From contig CANPVW010000124.1 of NCBI GenBank assembly GCA_947581745.1, positions 1-6,802 on the forward strand: 6,802 bases of DNA, in the 5' to 3' direction. Origin of the DNA: Candidatus Benthicola azotiphorus (GTDB lineage: Bacteria; Gemmatimonadota; Gemmatimonadetes; Palauibacterales; Palauibacteraceae). The position numbers and the translations under genes are program-made. Each line of letters opens with the position of its first letter. Position 1 is the stretch's first letter. The notes beneath the pieces were generated by a model. The model saw nothing but the letters and a program-made list of their open reading frames with translations. It was not told the origin of the DNA and did not search any database. Below are positions 1 to 6,210 of the stretch, piece by piece.

Positions 1-2
1 CC

Positions 3-272
3 TTCCGGGGGGACCTGGCGACCCGTCTGCATCTGCTGCGCAGCCGGCGTGCCCTGCATTCCGCCGGGGTCGTCCCCTCGATTCGGGGCGGGATCATGAG
101 CCTCGTCCGGACGCGACTGGCGCTCGAGCAGCAGAGTCGCCTGCTCCTCCCGTTCCAGCGCCTGTTCTCGTACTGGCACCTCCTCCACCTGCCGCTCGCG
201 ATCGTGCTCCTGATCGTCACGATCGTACACGTCACGGTGGCGTTCATGTTCGGCTACTCCTGGATCTTCTGA
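3..272 (+). CDS. C-terminal part of a membrane protein, probable b-type cytochrome subunit (5' end outside window)
   Basis: Frame open from the left edge, 89 codons, stop TGA at 270-272. The visible part begins with a basic, helical stretch (roughly residues 1-50, many Arg/Leu) that looks cytoplasmic. A hydrophobic C-terminal segment follows, with a WHLLHLPL motif (His at visible residues 59 and 62) and another His at 76 inside the membrane helix, ending GYSWIF. Paired histidines in or near a membrane helix, directly upstream of c-type cytochrome genes, suggest a heme b-binding inner-membrane subunit that could pass electrons between the quinone pool or a cytoplasmic partner and the periplasmic cytochromes. 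That role is inference, because the main helices lie outside the window. An alternative is an inner-membrane iron-sulfur/cytochrome b fusion. The distance to the next probable start is 117 bases, so it may or may not share a transcript with the following genes. Confidence 0.6.
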   Translation, partial: FRGDLATRLHLLRSRRALHSAGVVPSIRGGIMSLVRTRLALEQQSRLLLPFQRLFSYWHLLHLPLAIVLLIVTIVHVTVAFMFGYSWIF

Positions 273-389
273 GGCAAGACGCTACACGCGATGCAAAGTA
301 TTGCAGCGAGACACGAGGATGGCCCACGCGTAACTCCTTGTTTTTGCTGGCCTTGGCATGTGGTACGGATTTCGCACGGTTTCTGTCGC
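273..389 (+). other. Intergenic leader with lower GC and two inverted repeats
   Basis: The 117 bases between the membrane-protein stop and the probable GTG start of the first cytochrome are visibly less GC-rich than the flanking genes (for example the T-run at 341-345). The frame is open through it back to an ATG at 291. That extension would put a 33-residue Cys/Trp-containing stretch before a normal signal peptide and has no ribosome-binding site at a usual distance (GAGG at 271-274 is 16 bases away). It is therefore best read as a leader or control region. It contains a TGCAA-N4-TTGCA inverted repeat at 292-305 and the left arm of an 8-bp hairpin at 371-396. I see no convincing -35/-10 pair. 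Confidence 0.4.
292..305. promoter_or_regulatory. Short inverted repeat TGCAA-N4-TTGCA
   Basis: Perfect 5-base arms (292-296 and 301-305) separated by AGTA, in the leader upstream of the cytochrome genes. It has the size and symmetry of a half-site operator, but arms this short arise by chance. It is listed only because it lies in the single sizeable non-coding gap before the cytochromes. Confidence 0.15.
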
Positions 390-396
390 GTGCGAA
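371..396 (+). promoter_or_regulatory. 8-bp hairpin / inverted repeat overlapping the probable start codon of the 17-heme cytochrome
   Basis: TTCGCACG (371-378) and CGTGCGAA (389-396) are perfect reverse complements separated by a 10-base loop. The right arm contains the in-frame GTG at 390-392 that gives the best signal peptide. In RNA this would be a stable stem burying the start codon; in DNA it is a 26-base operator-like inverted repeat. The symmetry is seen in the sequence; any regulatory role is inference. If translation really starts farther upstream at 291 or 360, the repeat would simply be coding. Confidence 0.35.
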
Positions 397-1934
397 CACC
401 GAGGTTGCTCTTCATCGTGATCACCGGACTGGCACTGCTCGGACCGGCCGCGCGGCCGGCCTCGGCGCAGCTCATCTCTCCGGGCAAGCTCTCCGAGGTT
501 CACTCGGAGCTCGAGGGCATCCGTGCCTGCACGAACTGCCATCAGCTTCGCGAGAAGGGTGTCGACAGGGACCTCTGCCTCGCCTGTCACACTCCGCTTC
601 GAACCCGGATCGAAGCAGGGGAGGGCTATCATTCGACCGAAGGCGTGTCCTCCGATTGCGCCGAATGTCACAAGGAGCACTTCGGCCGTGACTTCGACCT
701 GGTGCGCTGGGAGCCGACGGAGTTCGATCACGGCGATGTCGGCTGGGCTCCCGAGGAAGCGCACGCGAAGCTCGAATGCCGGGAATGTCACGCGCCGGTG
801 ATGATCCGCTCTCTGGAGGTCCGGACGTTCAAGGGCCGTTACGGAGCGCTGTCCCGCACCTACCTCGGGCTCGGGACCGAATGCGCCGCCTGCCACCAGA
901 AGGACGACCCGCATGAAGGCCAGTTCGCGGACCAGGCGTGTGAAGGCTGCCACGACCAGCGGAACTGGGAGAACCCGGCCGGTTTCGACCACGATGCCGC
1001 CCGGTATCGTCTCACCGGCCTGCACACGGAGGTCGAGTGCGCCGGCTGCCATCCTCCAGTCCAGGGCGCACCGGGTTCGCGAGTGACGACGGCGGGCTCC
1101 GCGCCGGCCCTGCAGTTCACGGGCATTCCGTTCGCTCAGTGCTCGAACTGCCACCGGGACGAGCACGAGGGCGGGATGGGAGCGACCTGCTCCGCCTGCC
1201 ACGTGACCTCGGGTTGGGAGCGTGTACGCGAGGAGGACGTGCGCGACCGTTTCGATCACGACGCGGTCTTTGCTCTCGAGGGCGCGCACGAAGAAGCAGA
1301 GTGCGCGGCCTGCCATTCACCAGCGCGCGCGGACACCGAGGCGTTGGCGATAACCTTCCGCACCGGGACGGAGGGTCGCACGTACCCGAGCCCGGTTGCC
1401 GAGGGCTGCGAATCCTGCCACGTGGACGAACACGAGGGCGAGTTCGTGCGGTCGGCGGAGGGCGGTGCGTGTGACCGGTGCCACGGGCAGGAGCAATGGT
1501 ATCCGGCCGATTACGACTTCCGGCGTCACAACGAGGAGACGAGATTCCCTCTCGAGGGCGCTCACGTCGCCACTCCGTGCCTGGCGTGCCACCCATCCGA
1601 GTCCGCCTCGCTCGCGACGAGTACGGCCCGCCCGCCGCGCGCTTCCGACTTCCGCTTCCGCATCGGGCTCCCCGGGTGCGCCGACTGTCACGTTCCCTCG
1701 GATCCTCACGAAGGCCAGTTCAGCGATGCCGCCTGCGACTCGTGTCACCGCAGCGACACGTTCGCGATAGACGACTTCGATCACGACAGGACGGCCTATC
1801 CGCTCGATGGGGCCCACGAGGAGGTGGCGTGCTCGGAATGCCACAAGACTGAACCCCGACCGGGCGGCGGCACCATGATTCGTTATCGGCCTCTAGGATC
1901 CGAGTGTACCGACTGTCACGGAGGTGGCGTGTGA
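390..1934 (+). CDS. Secreted 17-heme c-type cytochrome built from three-heme modules
   Basis: Encodes 514 residues from GTG 390. This start gives a textbook Sec signal peptide: basic RTPR, a hydrophobic core at residues 6-18 and cleavage after ASA (residue 26) before Gln. In-frame ATG 291 and GTG 360 are alternatives, and none of the three has a clear ribosome-binding site. Seventeen CXXCH motifs begin at residues 47, 63, 90, 130, 165, 184, 217, 251, 267, 305, 340, 361, 397, 430, 449, 481 and 506. Hemes 5-16 form four copies of one module: CXXCH-x-DxHEG, CXXCH followed by W or F, FDHD (DFRRH in the third copy), then a G-x-H (mostly GAH) before the next CXXCH. The mature protein has exactly 17 further histidines, enough to make every heme bis-His. 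There is no lipobox Cys after the signal, so it is predicted soluble in the periplasm or exported. Likely role: relaying electrons between the inner-membrane cytochrome and the outer-membrane barrel encoded downstream. Substrate and exact family are not assignable by eye. Confidence 0.9.
   Translation: MRTPRLLFIVITGLALLGPAARPASAQLISPGKLSEVHSELEGIRACTNCHQLREKGVDRDLCLACHTPLRTRIEAGEGYHSTEGVSSDCAECHKEHFGRDFDLVRWEPTEFDHGDVGWAPEEAHAKLECRECHAPVMIRSLEVRTFKGRYGALSRTYLGLGTECAACHQKDDPHEGQFADQACEGCHDQRNWENPAGFDHDAARYRLTGLHTEVECAGCHPPVQGAPGSRVTTAGSAPALQFTGIPFAQCSNCHRDEHEGGMGATCSACHVTSGWERVREEDVRDRFDHDAVFALEGAHEEAECAACHSPARADTEALAITFRTGTEGRTYPSPVAEGCESCHVDEHEGEFVRSAEGGACDRCHGQEQWYPADYDFRRHNEETRFPLEGAHVATPCLACHPSESASLATSTARPPRASDFRFRIGLPGCADCHVPSDPHEGQFSDAACDSCHRSDTFAIDDFDHDRTAYPLDGAHEEVACSECHKTEPRPGGGTMIRYRPLGSECTDCHGGGV
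1920..1924 (+). promoter_or_regulatory. Ribosome-binding site GGAGG that fixes the GTG 1931 start
   Basis: GGAGG lies 6 bases upstream of GTG 1931, inside the codons for the last Gly residues of the 17-heme cytochrome. It supports GTG 1931 over the earlier in-frame GTG 1904, which has no such site and would put nine extra residues ahead of the signal peptide. Confidence 0.7.
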
Positions 1935-3253
1935 GGTTGCGTCCGCTGGTCACGGCGCCGTTTCTGCTGGCGCTGCTGGCCCTGCCTGCCGGGGCCACCG
2001 CTCAGCAGGTGGATTACCCGCACGGCGAGACCTCGAAGCCGTTGAACTGCACGCTGTGCCACACGCAGCAGGGGTGGTCGCCGGCCAGGGAACCGCTGGA
2101 CTTCGATCACGAGGCGGAGACCGGTTTCGCGCAGACCGGCCGTCACGCCGAGCTGACCTGCACGAGTTGTCACCTCGGACTGAACTTCGCCGAGCCGAAG
2201 GTCTCGGCGGCCGGATGCGCGGACTGCCACGTGGACGTGCACATGGGCAACCTGTCCGTCGAGTGCGTGGCGTGTCACAACACCACCTCGTTCAACGACG
2301 TCCCGGGCGTGGCGCTTCACGCCCGGACGGCCCTTCCGCTCACGGGCTCACACCTCCAGGTGTCGTGCGCGAACTGTCACGTCGACGACACCGGCGGAGC
2401 GTACACCACGCTGGATCCCGAGTGTTACTCCTGCCACGCGGAGGACTACGAGACCGCGTCGCTGGATCACGTCGAGAACGGTTTTTCCACCGATTGCGAG
2501 TCCTGTCACAACACGCTGGCTTTCGGCGCGGGGATCGCTTTCGATCACGTGACGGTGTCGGGCGGCTTCCGGCTCATCGCCGTTCACTCTCGCATCCCGT
2601 GCGAGAGCTGCCACGTCGTCCCGGGCTTCGATTCGCTGTTCCCCGGCGTCTCGAGCGACCAGGACTGCGTGGGCTGTCACCAGGACGATTACGACAACGC
2701 CACTCCGGATCATGCCGGTTCGGGCTTTCCGACCAACTGCACGGCGTGCCACAACGTCGACAGCTGGGAGGACGCGAACTTCGACCACACCACGCTGGGC
2801 ATCAACTTCCGGCTTCTGGGTGCCCACAGCCGCCTTCCGTGCTCCAGCTGCCACGTGCTGCCGGACTACGATCCCCTGTTCCCGGGCGTCTCCAGCGATC
2901 AGGACTGCGTGGGCTGTCACCAGCTCGACTACGACACGGCCGATCCGGATCACGCAGGATCAGGGTTCCCGACCAACTGCACGGCGTGCCACAACGTGGA
3001 GCGCTGGGACGACGCGACCTTCACGGAGCACGATCCGATGTACTTCCCGATCTTCAGCGGCGCGCACCGCAGCCGATGGGGAAGCTGCGCGGATTGCCAC
3101 GACGTCCCGTCCGACTTCGGCGCCTTCACGTGCTTCAACTGCCACGAGCACGATCGCTCGCCCATGGATGACAAGCACCGGGAGGTGTCGGGCTACGTCT
3201 ACGACTCGGCCGAATGCTACGACTGCCACCCGAACGGACGGGGAGGCGACTGA
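1931..3253 (+). CDS. Secreted 16-heme c-type cytochrome with tandemly duplicated three-heme module
   Basis: Encodes 440 residues from GTG 1931, which shares bases with the upstream TGA (GTGA overlap), so translation is probably coupled. The signal peptide has RLR then a hydrophobic core at about residues 6-18, with cleavage after ATA (24) before Gln-Gln and no lipobox. Sixteen CXXCH motifs begin at residues 40, 77, 96, 112, 146, 165, 189, 224, 246, 270, 304, 326, 350, 386, 401 and 429. From residue 72 on, the chain is a series of modules of about 69-80 residues, each beginning with His a few residues before a CXXCH and holding three hemes: hemes 2-4, 5-7, 8-10, 11-13, then 14-16 in a shorter last one. 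The order matches the modules of the preceding 17-heme protein, so the two look like diverged paralogues. Seventeen non-motif histidines accompany sixteen hemes, again allowing bis-His coordination throughout. It is predicted to be periplasmic or surface-exposed, acting with its neighbour as an electron wire. The exact family is not identifiable by eye. Confidence 0.9.
   Translation: MRLRPLVTAPFLLALLALPAGATAQQVDYPHGETSKPLNCTLCHTQQGWSPAREPLDFDHEAETGFAQTGRHAELTCTSCHLGLNFAEPKVSAAGCADCHVDVHMGNLSVECVACHNTTSFNDVPGVALHARTALPLTGSHLQVSCANCHVDDTGGAYTTLDPECYSCHAEDYETASLDHVENGFSTDCESCHNTLAFGAGIAFDHVTVSGGFRLIAVHSRIPCESCHVVPGFDSLFPGVSSDQDCVGCHQDDYDNATPDHAGSGFPTNCTACHNVDSWEDANFDHTTLGINFRLLGAHSRLPCSSCHVLPDYDPLFPGVSSDQDCVGCHQLDYDTADPDHAGSGFPTNCTACHNVERWDDATFTEHDPMYFPIFSGAHRSRWGSCADCHDVPSDFGAFTCFNCHEHDRSPMDDKHREVSGYVYDSAECYDCHPNGRGGD
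2585..3064 (+). repeat. Two tandem 240-base coding repeats, each a three-heme cytochrome module
   Basis: Copy one is 2585-2824 and copy two 2825-3064, each 80 codons beginning at the His of HSR. Over the best-conserved 120 bases (2641-2760 against 2881-3000) I count 17 mismatches, about 86% identity. Key shared residues are FPGVSSDQDCVGCH and the segment from DHAGSGFPTN into CTACHNV. A more diverged 78-codon unit (2351-2584) precedes them, and a 69-codon unit (2144-2350) before that. This indicates growth of the cytochrome by in-frame duplication, the last event being relatively recent. Confidence 0.85.
3241..3246 (+). promoter_or_regulatory. Ribosome-binding site GGGAGG for the outer-membrane barrel gene
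   Basis: GGGAGG sits 6 bases before ATG 3253, within the last codons of the 16-heme cytochrome. It selects ATG 3253 over the in-frame ATG 3214, which would add 13 residues before the signal peptide. Confidence 0.7.
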
Positions 3254-4845
3254 TGCGCCGCGCCCCGTCGTTGCGCGCGCCGCGCGGGTTCGCGGCGCTG
3301 ATCCTGCTCGGGCTCACGGCGGCGCCGTCCGTCCGTGCGCAGGACACACCGCTCGACGCCCAGGTCGAGCAGATCGCGGGTTCGGACATCTACCTCGGGG
3401 CCGGAACGGACATGGGCCTGGTCGCCGGGTCGATCCTCGTGGTGATGGGAGCGGAAGGTGACGAGGAAGTAGGCCGCCTGAGGGTGATCGAGGCCACCAC
3501 GAAGCGCTCGATCACGACGTTCGTCGAATCCCCGTTTCCGGTGACCCGCGGCGCGATCCTGCGGTTGAGGATCGAGGCGTCGGCGGACGGTACGCCGCCA
3601 GCGGCGCCGGCCGCCGGTGCGGCCGTGGCGGCTTCCCCGCGGCGGTCGTCGACGGGTTCCTCAACCGGGCCGCGCGTGAGCGGCGGCCTGGGACTCACGT
3701 TCGACGCCCGCGAGACGACCACCTCGTGGGACGAGTACGACCTCGAGAGCGTCGACCGCCAGTTCAGCACCCCGACGATGGCTCTTCGTCTCGGCGTGGC
3801 CGAGCTGCCCGGCGGTCTCGACTTCCGGACCAACCTCCGCGCCTCCTACCGTGCGAGCACCGACGACGTGGTTCAGCCGCAGGACTTCGTGCGGGTGTAT
3901 TCGCTGGAGCTCAGGAAGGACTTCGGATCGGTACAGGCCTCGCTCGGGCGTCTCTACAACCCGTACGAGCCGATGTCCGGCTACTTCGATGGCGCGTGGG
4001 TGCACGTGGGCGGGCGCGAGGGATTCGGCGCCGGCGCGTCGGCGGGTCTGCGGCCGAGCCGTGAGGACGGCGGAATCAGCGACTCGATTCCCAAGTACTC
4101 GGTGTTCGCCAACTACAGCGATCGAACGGGGCCGCTCCGCTACGACGCGGCGCTTTCCTTCACGCAGGAGATGCCGAAGGCCGACTCGCTGTCGAATCAC
4201 TCGTACATCGGGTTGACGCAGACTCTCAGGACGGGGCCGATCCGCCTGAGCCAGAGCCTGGCGGTAGACCGCGATCCGACCGACGACACGTGGAGGGTCA
4301 GCCGGCTGCTGTTCGGCGCGTCCGCGCCGATCGTCGGCGGGATGACGGCGCACGCGCGCTATTCGCTCCGACAGCCGTACCGGGTGGAGCAGATCGTGCC
4401 GATCACTTATCAACGGGACCGTGCGAACCTCGGGCTGACCTACGGCTTTTCCGGGTCCATCGTGGGGGCCGACGTGACGGCCGACGACGTCACGGAAGAC
4501 GGACTCGGGAGGAGCTGGACCTACTCCGGCTGGTTCAGCGTGTCCGAAACGCCCCTGTGGGACCTCGGCTTCACCGGCAACGTGAGTTACCGTGATCGGG
4601 ACGGCGATCACATCGTGTACGCCATGCCGGGTCTGACTCGCCGCTTCGGACCGACGTTCGCGCGCCTCACGTACACGTACTACCGGACGGAAGAGCCGGC
4701 GGCCGCGTTCACCACGCATGCCGGAGACCTGGCCGTGGACTTTCCGCTGACCCGCCGTCTGCGCGGGACGCTGGCCGGGCGCGTGCAGCGCGGCGCTCAA
4801 CTCGATGCCAACTCGATCTACGTGTCTCTGTGGTGGGCGTTCTGA
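3253..4845 (+). CDS. Outer-membrane beta-barrel protein with N-terminal FlgT-C-like domain, probable porin partner of the multiheme cytochromes
   Basis: Encodes 530 residues from ATG 3253, which overlaps the preceding stop by one base (TGATG). A signal peptide (RR near the start, hydrophobic core at about 13-24) is cut after VRA (residue 29) before QD. Residues 30-113 form a small beta-rich domain with alternating hydrophobics and phrases such as GSDIYLGAGTDMGLVAGS and EVGRLRVIEA. It resembles the FlgT C-terminal type of domain, an impression not a search result. An Ala/Pro/Ser linker (about 114-138) leads to roughly 390 residues of amphipathic strand pattern rich in Tyr, Arg and Gly. The protein ends WWAF, with the terminal aromatic typical of BAM-inserted barrels. 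Position right after two multiheme cytochromes suggests the outer-membrane sleeve of a porin-cytochrome conduit, as MtrB, PioB or OmbB are, although I see no sequence likeness to those and it is shorter. An unrelated porin is the alternative. Confidence 0.75.
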   Translation: MRRAPSLRAPRGFAALILLGLTAAPSVRAQDTPLDAQVEQIAGSDIYLGAGTDMGLVAGSILVVMGAEGDEEVGRLRVIEATTKRSITTFVESPFPVTRGAILRLRIEASADGTPPAAPAAGAAVAASPRRSSTGSSTGPRVSGGLGLTFDARETTTSWDEYDLESVDRQFSTPTMALRLGVAELPGGLDFRTNLRASYRASTDDVVQPQDFVRVYSLELRKDFGSVQASLGRLYNPYEPMSGYFDGAWVHVGGREGFGAGASAGLRPSREDGGISDSIPKYSVFANYSDRTGPLRYDAALSFTQEMPKADSLSNHSYIGLTQTLRTGPIRLSQSLAVDRDPTDDTWRVSRLLFGASAPIVGGMTAHARYSLRQPYRVEQIVPITYQRDRANLGLTYGFSGSIVGADVTADDVTEDGLGRSWTYSGWFSVSETPLWDLGFTGNVSYRDRDGDHIVYAMPGLTRRFGPTFARLTYTYYRTEEPAAAFTTHAGDLAVDFPLTRRLRGTLAGRVQRGAQLDANSIYVSLWWAF

Positions 4846-4850
4846 AGGAA
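4846..4850 (+). promoter_or_regulatory. Weak ribosome-binding site AGGAA for the flavo-iron-sulfur gene
   Basis: A purine stretch immediately after the barrel stop codon, 11 bases before ATG 4862. The spacing is slightly long but it is the only candidate in the 16-base gap. It supports ATG 4862 over the in-frame ATG 4805, which lies inside the barrel gene and would add 19 residues ahead of the membrane helix. Confidence 0.4.
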
Positions 4851-4861
4851 CGGACGGGCCG

Positions 4862-6202
4862 ATGCCAGACTCGCTCATCGTACCGCTGATCGGCGCCGTC
4901 CTCGTGGCGGCGGTCCTGCTGCCGTTCCTGTCCAGCCACCGCAGGCGCGAGGCCGCCTCCCGCGAGGCGGAGGCCGAGGCCCTGCGGTACGGGCTGCACG
5001 AGCCCGTGAGTCTGCACCCGGTGATCGATCCGGCCGGCTGCATTCTAACCGGGAACTGCGTGGACGTGTGCCCCGAGGGCGATGTATTCGGGCTGATCGA
5101 CGGGCGGGTCAAAGTCATTTCCCCGGCCCGCTGCATCGGCCACGGCCTGTGTGAGCGAGCCTGCCCGATGCACGCCATACAGCTGGTGTTCGGGACCGAG
5201 AAACGCGGCATCGACATTCCCTTCATCCGTGAGAACTTCGAGACCAACGTGCCGGGCCTGTACGTCATCGGGGAGCTTGGCGGCATGGGTCTTGTCGGCA
5301 ACGCGTTCGAGCAGGGCCGGCAGTGCGTGGAGGGAATCGTGAAGAAGATCGGCTCGGAGTCGCGCGCCCCCGGCGATCCGGACCTCGACCTGGTGATCGT
5401 AGGCTGTGGACCGGCCGGGTTGTCGGCCTCGCTCACCGCGAGGGCCGCAGGGCTCAGGTTCCTGTCGGTGGAGCGCGAGGACATCGGCGGCACGGTCCGC
5501 CACTACCCGCGCAAGAAGCTGGTGCTCACGCGGCCCGTCGAGATACCGGGCTACGGCAAGCTGAACGTGAGCGAGATCACCAAGGAAGACCTCATAGGGA
5601 CCTGGGAGGAGATCGTCCGGGGGTCGGGTCTCGAGGTCTCCACGGGAGAAACCGTCACGTCCGCGCGGGCACTCGCGGGTGCGGGGGCCCCCGGGCGCAC
5701 CGGCTTCCTGGTCGAGACCACGTTGCGCGAGATCGAGACACGCCGCCTCGTTCTGGCGATCGGACGCCGCGGCGTCCCACGGAAGCTCGGGGTGCCGGGC
5801 GAGGAGCTTCCCACGGTGGCCTACTCGCTCCGCGAGCCCGAGAGTTTCCAGGGAGACCGGATTCTGGTGGTGGGAGGGGGCGATTCGGCGATCGAGGCCG
5901 CGCTGGCGCTCGCCGCGCAGCCGGGCAACGAGGTCCGTCTGTCCTATCGCGGTGCGAGCTTCCGGCGGATCAAGCCCAAGAACCACGAGCGGGTGGAGCA
6001 GGCCGTCGCGGCCGGCCGGCTGGAGGTCCTGTGGGGCACCAACCTGGTGCGTATCGATCCCGATTCGGTGACCTATCGGAACGGCGGCGCTCCCGAGACG
6101 CTTCCCAACGACTACACCTTCATCTTCGCCGGCGGCGAGTTGCCGACGAAGTTCCTGCGGGACTGCGGCATCGCGATAGACACCAAGTTCGGGACCCCGT
6201 AG
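4862..6202 (+). CDS. Membrane-anchored ferredoxin-like / FAD-NAD(P)-binding oxidoreductase
   Basis: Encodes 446 residues. Residues 4-23 form one membrane helix followed by RRR, placing the rest in the cytoplasm. Residues 60-102 are a two-cluster ferredoxin-like domain: C60-xx-T-xx-C66-xxx-C70-P and C91-xx-H94-xx-C97-xxx-C101-P, each lacking the usual second Cys. Residues 126-159 (FETNVPGLYVIGE to AFEQGRQC) match the segment that normally closes the FAD site at the C-terminus of thioredoxin-reductase-like proteins. Residues 181-186 (GCGPAG) bind the FAD ADP moiety and 337-343 (VGGGDSA) the NAD(P) ADP moiety. The chain ends near GGELPTKFL. There is no CXXC active site in the pyridine-nucleotide domain, so disulfide reduction is unlikely. 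It probably moves electrons between NAD(P)H, FAD and iron-sulfur centres, and onward to an inner-membrane cytochrome b serving the multiheme cytochromes. It starts 16 bases after the barrel stop and likely shares its operon. The domain calls are solid; the physiological partner is inferred. Confidence 0.85.
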   Translation: MPDSLIVPLIGAVLVAAVLLPFLSSHRRREAASREAEAEALRYGLHEPVSLHPVIDPAGCILTGNCVDVCPEGDVFGLIDGRVKVISPARCIGHGLCERACPMHAIQLVFGTEKRGIDIPFIRENFETNVPGLYVIGELGGMGLVGNAFEQGRQCVEGIVKKIGSESRAPGDPDLDLVIVGCGPAGLSASLTARAAGLRFLSVEREDIGGTVRHYPRKKLVLTRPVEIPGYGKLNVSEITKEDLIGTWEEIVRGSGLEVSTGETVTSARALAGAGAPGRTGFLVETTLREIETRRLVLAIGRRGVPRKLGVPGEELPTVAYSLREPESFQGDRILVVGGGDSAIEAALALAAQPGNEVRLSYRGASFRRIKPKNHERVEQAVAAGRLEVLWGTNLVRIDPDSVTYRNGGAPETLPNDYTFIFAGGELPTKFLRDCGIAIDTKFGTP

Positions 6203-6210
6203 CCGCCCGG

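Noticed and set aside
338..370. Possible promoter (TTGTTT or TTGCTG with TGGTAC or TACGGA)
   Set aside because: The -10 candidates match the consensus poorly and the better hexamer pair is spaced only about 14 bases apart, so it is not a supportable promoter call.
291..389. N-terminal extension of the 17-heme cytochrome from ATG 291
   Set aside because: It would place 33 residues with several Cys and Trp before a complete Sec signal peptide, and has no ribosome-binding site at normal spacing. Kept only as an alternative start.
2144..3064. CRISPR-like or non-coding repeat array
   Set aside because: The periodicity of about 207-240 bases is in frame and explained by repeated heme-binding protein modules; there are no short identical repeats with unique spacers.
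1924..3171. Plus-strand open frame in another phase across the 16-heme cytochrome
   Set aside because: It encodes only Arg/Gly/Leu-rich low-information sequence, while the overlapping frame has 16 CXXCH motifs.
3661..5493. Long minus-strand open frame of about 610 codons
   Set aside because: It lies antisense to the barrel gene and much of the flavoprotein gene, is rich in Arg/Pro/Ala with no domain pattern, and both sense genes are well supported by signal peptides, ribosome-binding sites and motifs. It is a high-GC shadow.
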